From JAJXZP01 sp035505775 (GTDB lineage Bacteria > Spirochaetota > Spirochaetia > Treponematales > Rectinemataceae), in assembly GCA_035505775.1 (NCBI GenBank), contig DATJQN010000008.1, positions 1 through 6,880 of the forward strand: a stretch of DNA of 6,880 bases, read 5' to 3'. The notes beneath the pieces are model-generated. The model saw only the letters and a program-made list of their open reading frames with translations, searched no databases and was not told where the DNA came from. Shown one piece after another: positions 5,964 through 6,880 of the stretch (positions are counted from its first letter, which is position 1; every line of letters begins with the position of its first letter). The position numbers were made by a program, and so were the translations under genes.

Positions 5964-6880
5964 ATTTTCTCCTGATGCCCAGGATGGTCAGATCGTCGTA
6001 TTGATCGTCCTCCCTGATCCCGGCGTAGAGCAGGTAGCCGGGATTGTCGTTCTGCGGATCGACATAAGGCCGCTTCCTGGAGCAGTAGAGCCGATACTGG
6101 TCGAAGTGGCGCTCGAGGAAGGCGTCGACTTTCGCGTCGACGAGGACGAAATCGCTCTCGGTCGCGGACGGGTCGGGGTACATCCGGAATACCTTCTCCA
6201 CGGAGACCAGCGCAAGCACCTTCTCCTCGAGGCTGCCCGTGCAGCCGGAAAAATCGAAGCTGAGGAGCTCGCCGGGGATGGGATTGTGATGCTTCTGCAA
6301 ACGGTAGGAGCCTCTGCCGTCGACCGCGGCCAGGATCGCGGTCAGCCGGTCGTATCCGAACTCCTCGTTGTCCTGCCCACCCTGGTGGTTCTCGTGCGGC
6401 TGGTCCTTGGCCGCCCCCGTGCATTCGATGACGGCGAAATCCGCGTTGCGGAAATGTCGCTTCGCTTCCTCGATGCCGTCCGTGTAGAGCAGGAGAATGT
6501 CGTTCCGCTCGAAGCTGCGGACGATCTGCATCATGGGATTCTTCATCTGCACCATGAAGCTGGGGAAGATGCCCGCGGCCGGCGAGTCCGGCAGGAGTTC
6601 TTCCACGAGGGTCCGCCGCTTGTCCTCCCAGATGTGCAGCTTCCTGTCGCCGGCTTCGCAGAGGTAGGCCGTGCCCTCCTGGGAGTCCCAGAGTCCGAGC
6701 GTGAACGCGGCAAATCGACCCGTGAAGCCGCGCTCCTCGATGAAGTCGTTGATCTTGTAGGCGAGATCCGTCAGGTCGATGTTGCGCGGCATCGCCTTCT
6801 TCCAGTCATTGAAGTAGTTGATGACCATGGTCGCCACCTGGACCATGATGAGGGCCGCCGAGACCCCCTTGCCCGCGATG
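5962..6880 (-). CDS. SpoIIE-type PP2C serine/threonine phosphatase, 5' end missing
   Basis: The ATG at 6846 is internal. The frame continues to the right edge and reads IAGKGVSAALIMVQ, the G-D-x-x-G-K-G-x-x-A-A-L block of SpoIIE/RsbU-type phosphatases, so the N-terminus, including any sensor, is off the window. The visible part is 305 residues ending in TGA at 5962-5964. Counting from the Met at 6846, further family blocks are YLCEAGDRKLHIWE (61-74), LLYTDGIEEA (119-128, with metal-binding D123), EFGYDRL (162-168) and DDLTILGI (284-291). All expected catalytic aspartates in the visible part are present. About 115 residues separate EFGYDRL from DDLT, where I would expect roughly 35-45. The extra part contains HHNPIPGE, FDFSGCTGS, ALVSVEKVFRMYPDP and a Tyr/Asp-rich end. 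I recall similar insertions in spirochaete homologues. The family normally dephosphorylates STAS-domain anti-anti-sigma proteins in partner switching; the target here is not in the window. Confidence 0.9.
   Translation of the reverse strand, partial: IAGKGVSAALIMVQVATMVINYFNDWKKAMPRNIDLTDLAYKINDFIEERGFTGRFAAFTLGLWDSQEGTAYLCEAGDRKLHIWEDKRRTLVEELLPDSPAAGIFPSFMVQMKNPMMQIVRSFERNDILLLYTDGIEEAKRHFRNADFAVIECTGAAKDQPHENHQGGQDNEEFGYDRLTAILAAVDGRGSYRLQKHHNPIPGELLSFDFSGCTGSLEEKVLALVSVEKVFRMYPDPSATESDFVLVDAKVDAFLERHFDQYRLYCSRKRPYVDPQNDNPGYLLYAGIREDDQYDDLTILGIRRK

Noticed and set aside
6844..6846. ATG at 6846 as the start of the phosphatase gene
   Set aside because: The frame continues upstream and encodes IAGKGVSAALI, the conserved phosphatase block, so the gene is cut by the window edge.

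Overview
The window looks like chromosomal DNA of a GC-rich spirochaete. This rests on family resemblance recalled from memory, not on a search. The clues are a receiver domain with the FLSSHTEHDL...GYILKSAG signature fused to PAS domains and a HisKA_2 kinase, a SpoIIE-type phosphatase with a long insertion (HHNPIPGE...FDFS...ALVSVEKVFRMY) before its last metal-binding aspartates, a stand-alone LUD protein with a C-terminal cysteine cluster, a DUF4015-type glycoside-hydrolase-like protein, and a relaxed lipobox. No tRNA, rRNA, CRISPR array, transposase or phage gene is visible. Codon use looks similar in all genes.

Layout, left to right. Positions 1-1257 (+) hold the 3' part of a DUF4015 / GH-like TIM-barrel gene whose start lies off the left edge. 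Positions 1258-1329 are a short convergent gap with two GC-rich hairpins. The remaining four genes are all on the minus strand, so they read from right to left. They are a SpoIIE/PP2C phosphatase cut by the right edge (5962-6880), a 1002-residue REC-PASx5-HisKA_2-HATPase sensor protein (2867-5875), a small helical exported protein, probably a lipoprotein (2071-2649), and a LUD/LutC-like protein (1330-1971).

The minus-strand genes are co-oriented but probably not one simple operon. LUD has a good sigma70-like promoter of its own (TTTACA, 17 bp, TATGAT). The sensor gene has a weaker one in the 86-bp gap after the phosphatase gene. The 217-bp gap between the sensor and the small exported protein holds an AT-richer island, palindromes, a TATACT box and an inverted repeat that overlaps the ribosome binding site.

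Functionally, the right half pairs two cytoplasmic signalling proteins. One is a phosphatase of the partner-switching type, which normally dephosphorylates STAS-domain anti-anti-sigma factors. The other is a soluble multi-PAS histidine kinase with an N-terminal receiver. The left half is housekeeping or accessory: an unlinked LUD protein, a small envelope protein and a carbohydrate-active-like protein. I see no clear new defence or mobile system. The most interesting items are the phosphatase insertion, the kinase's duplicated and variant PAS domains, and the inverted repeat over the small exported protein's translation start.
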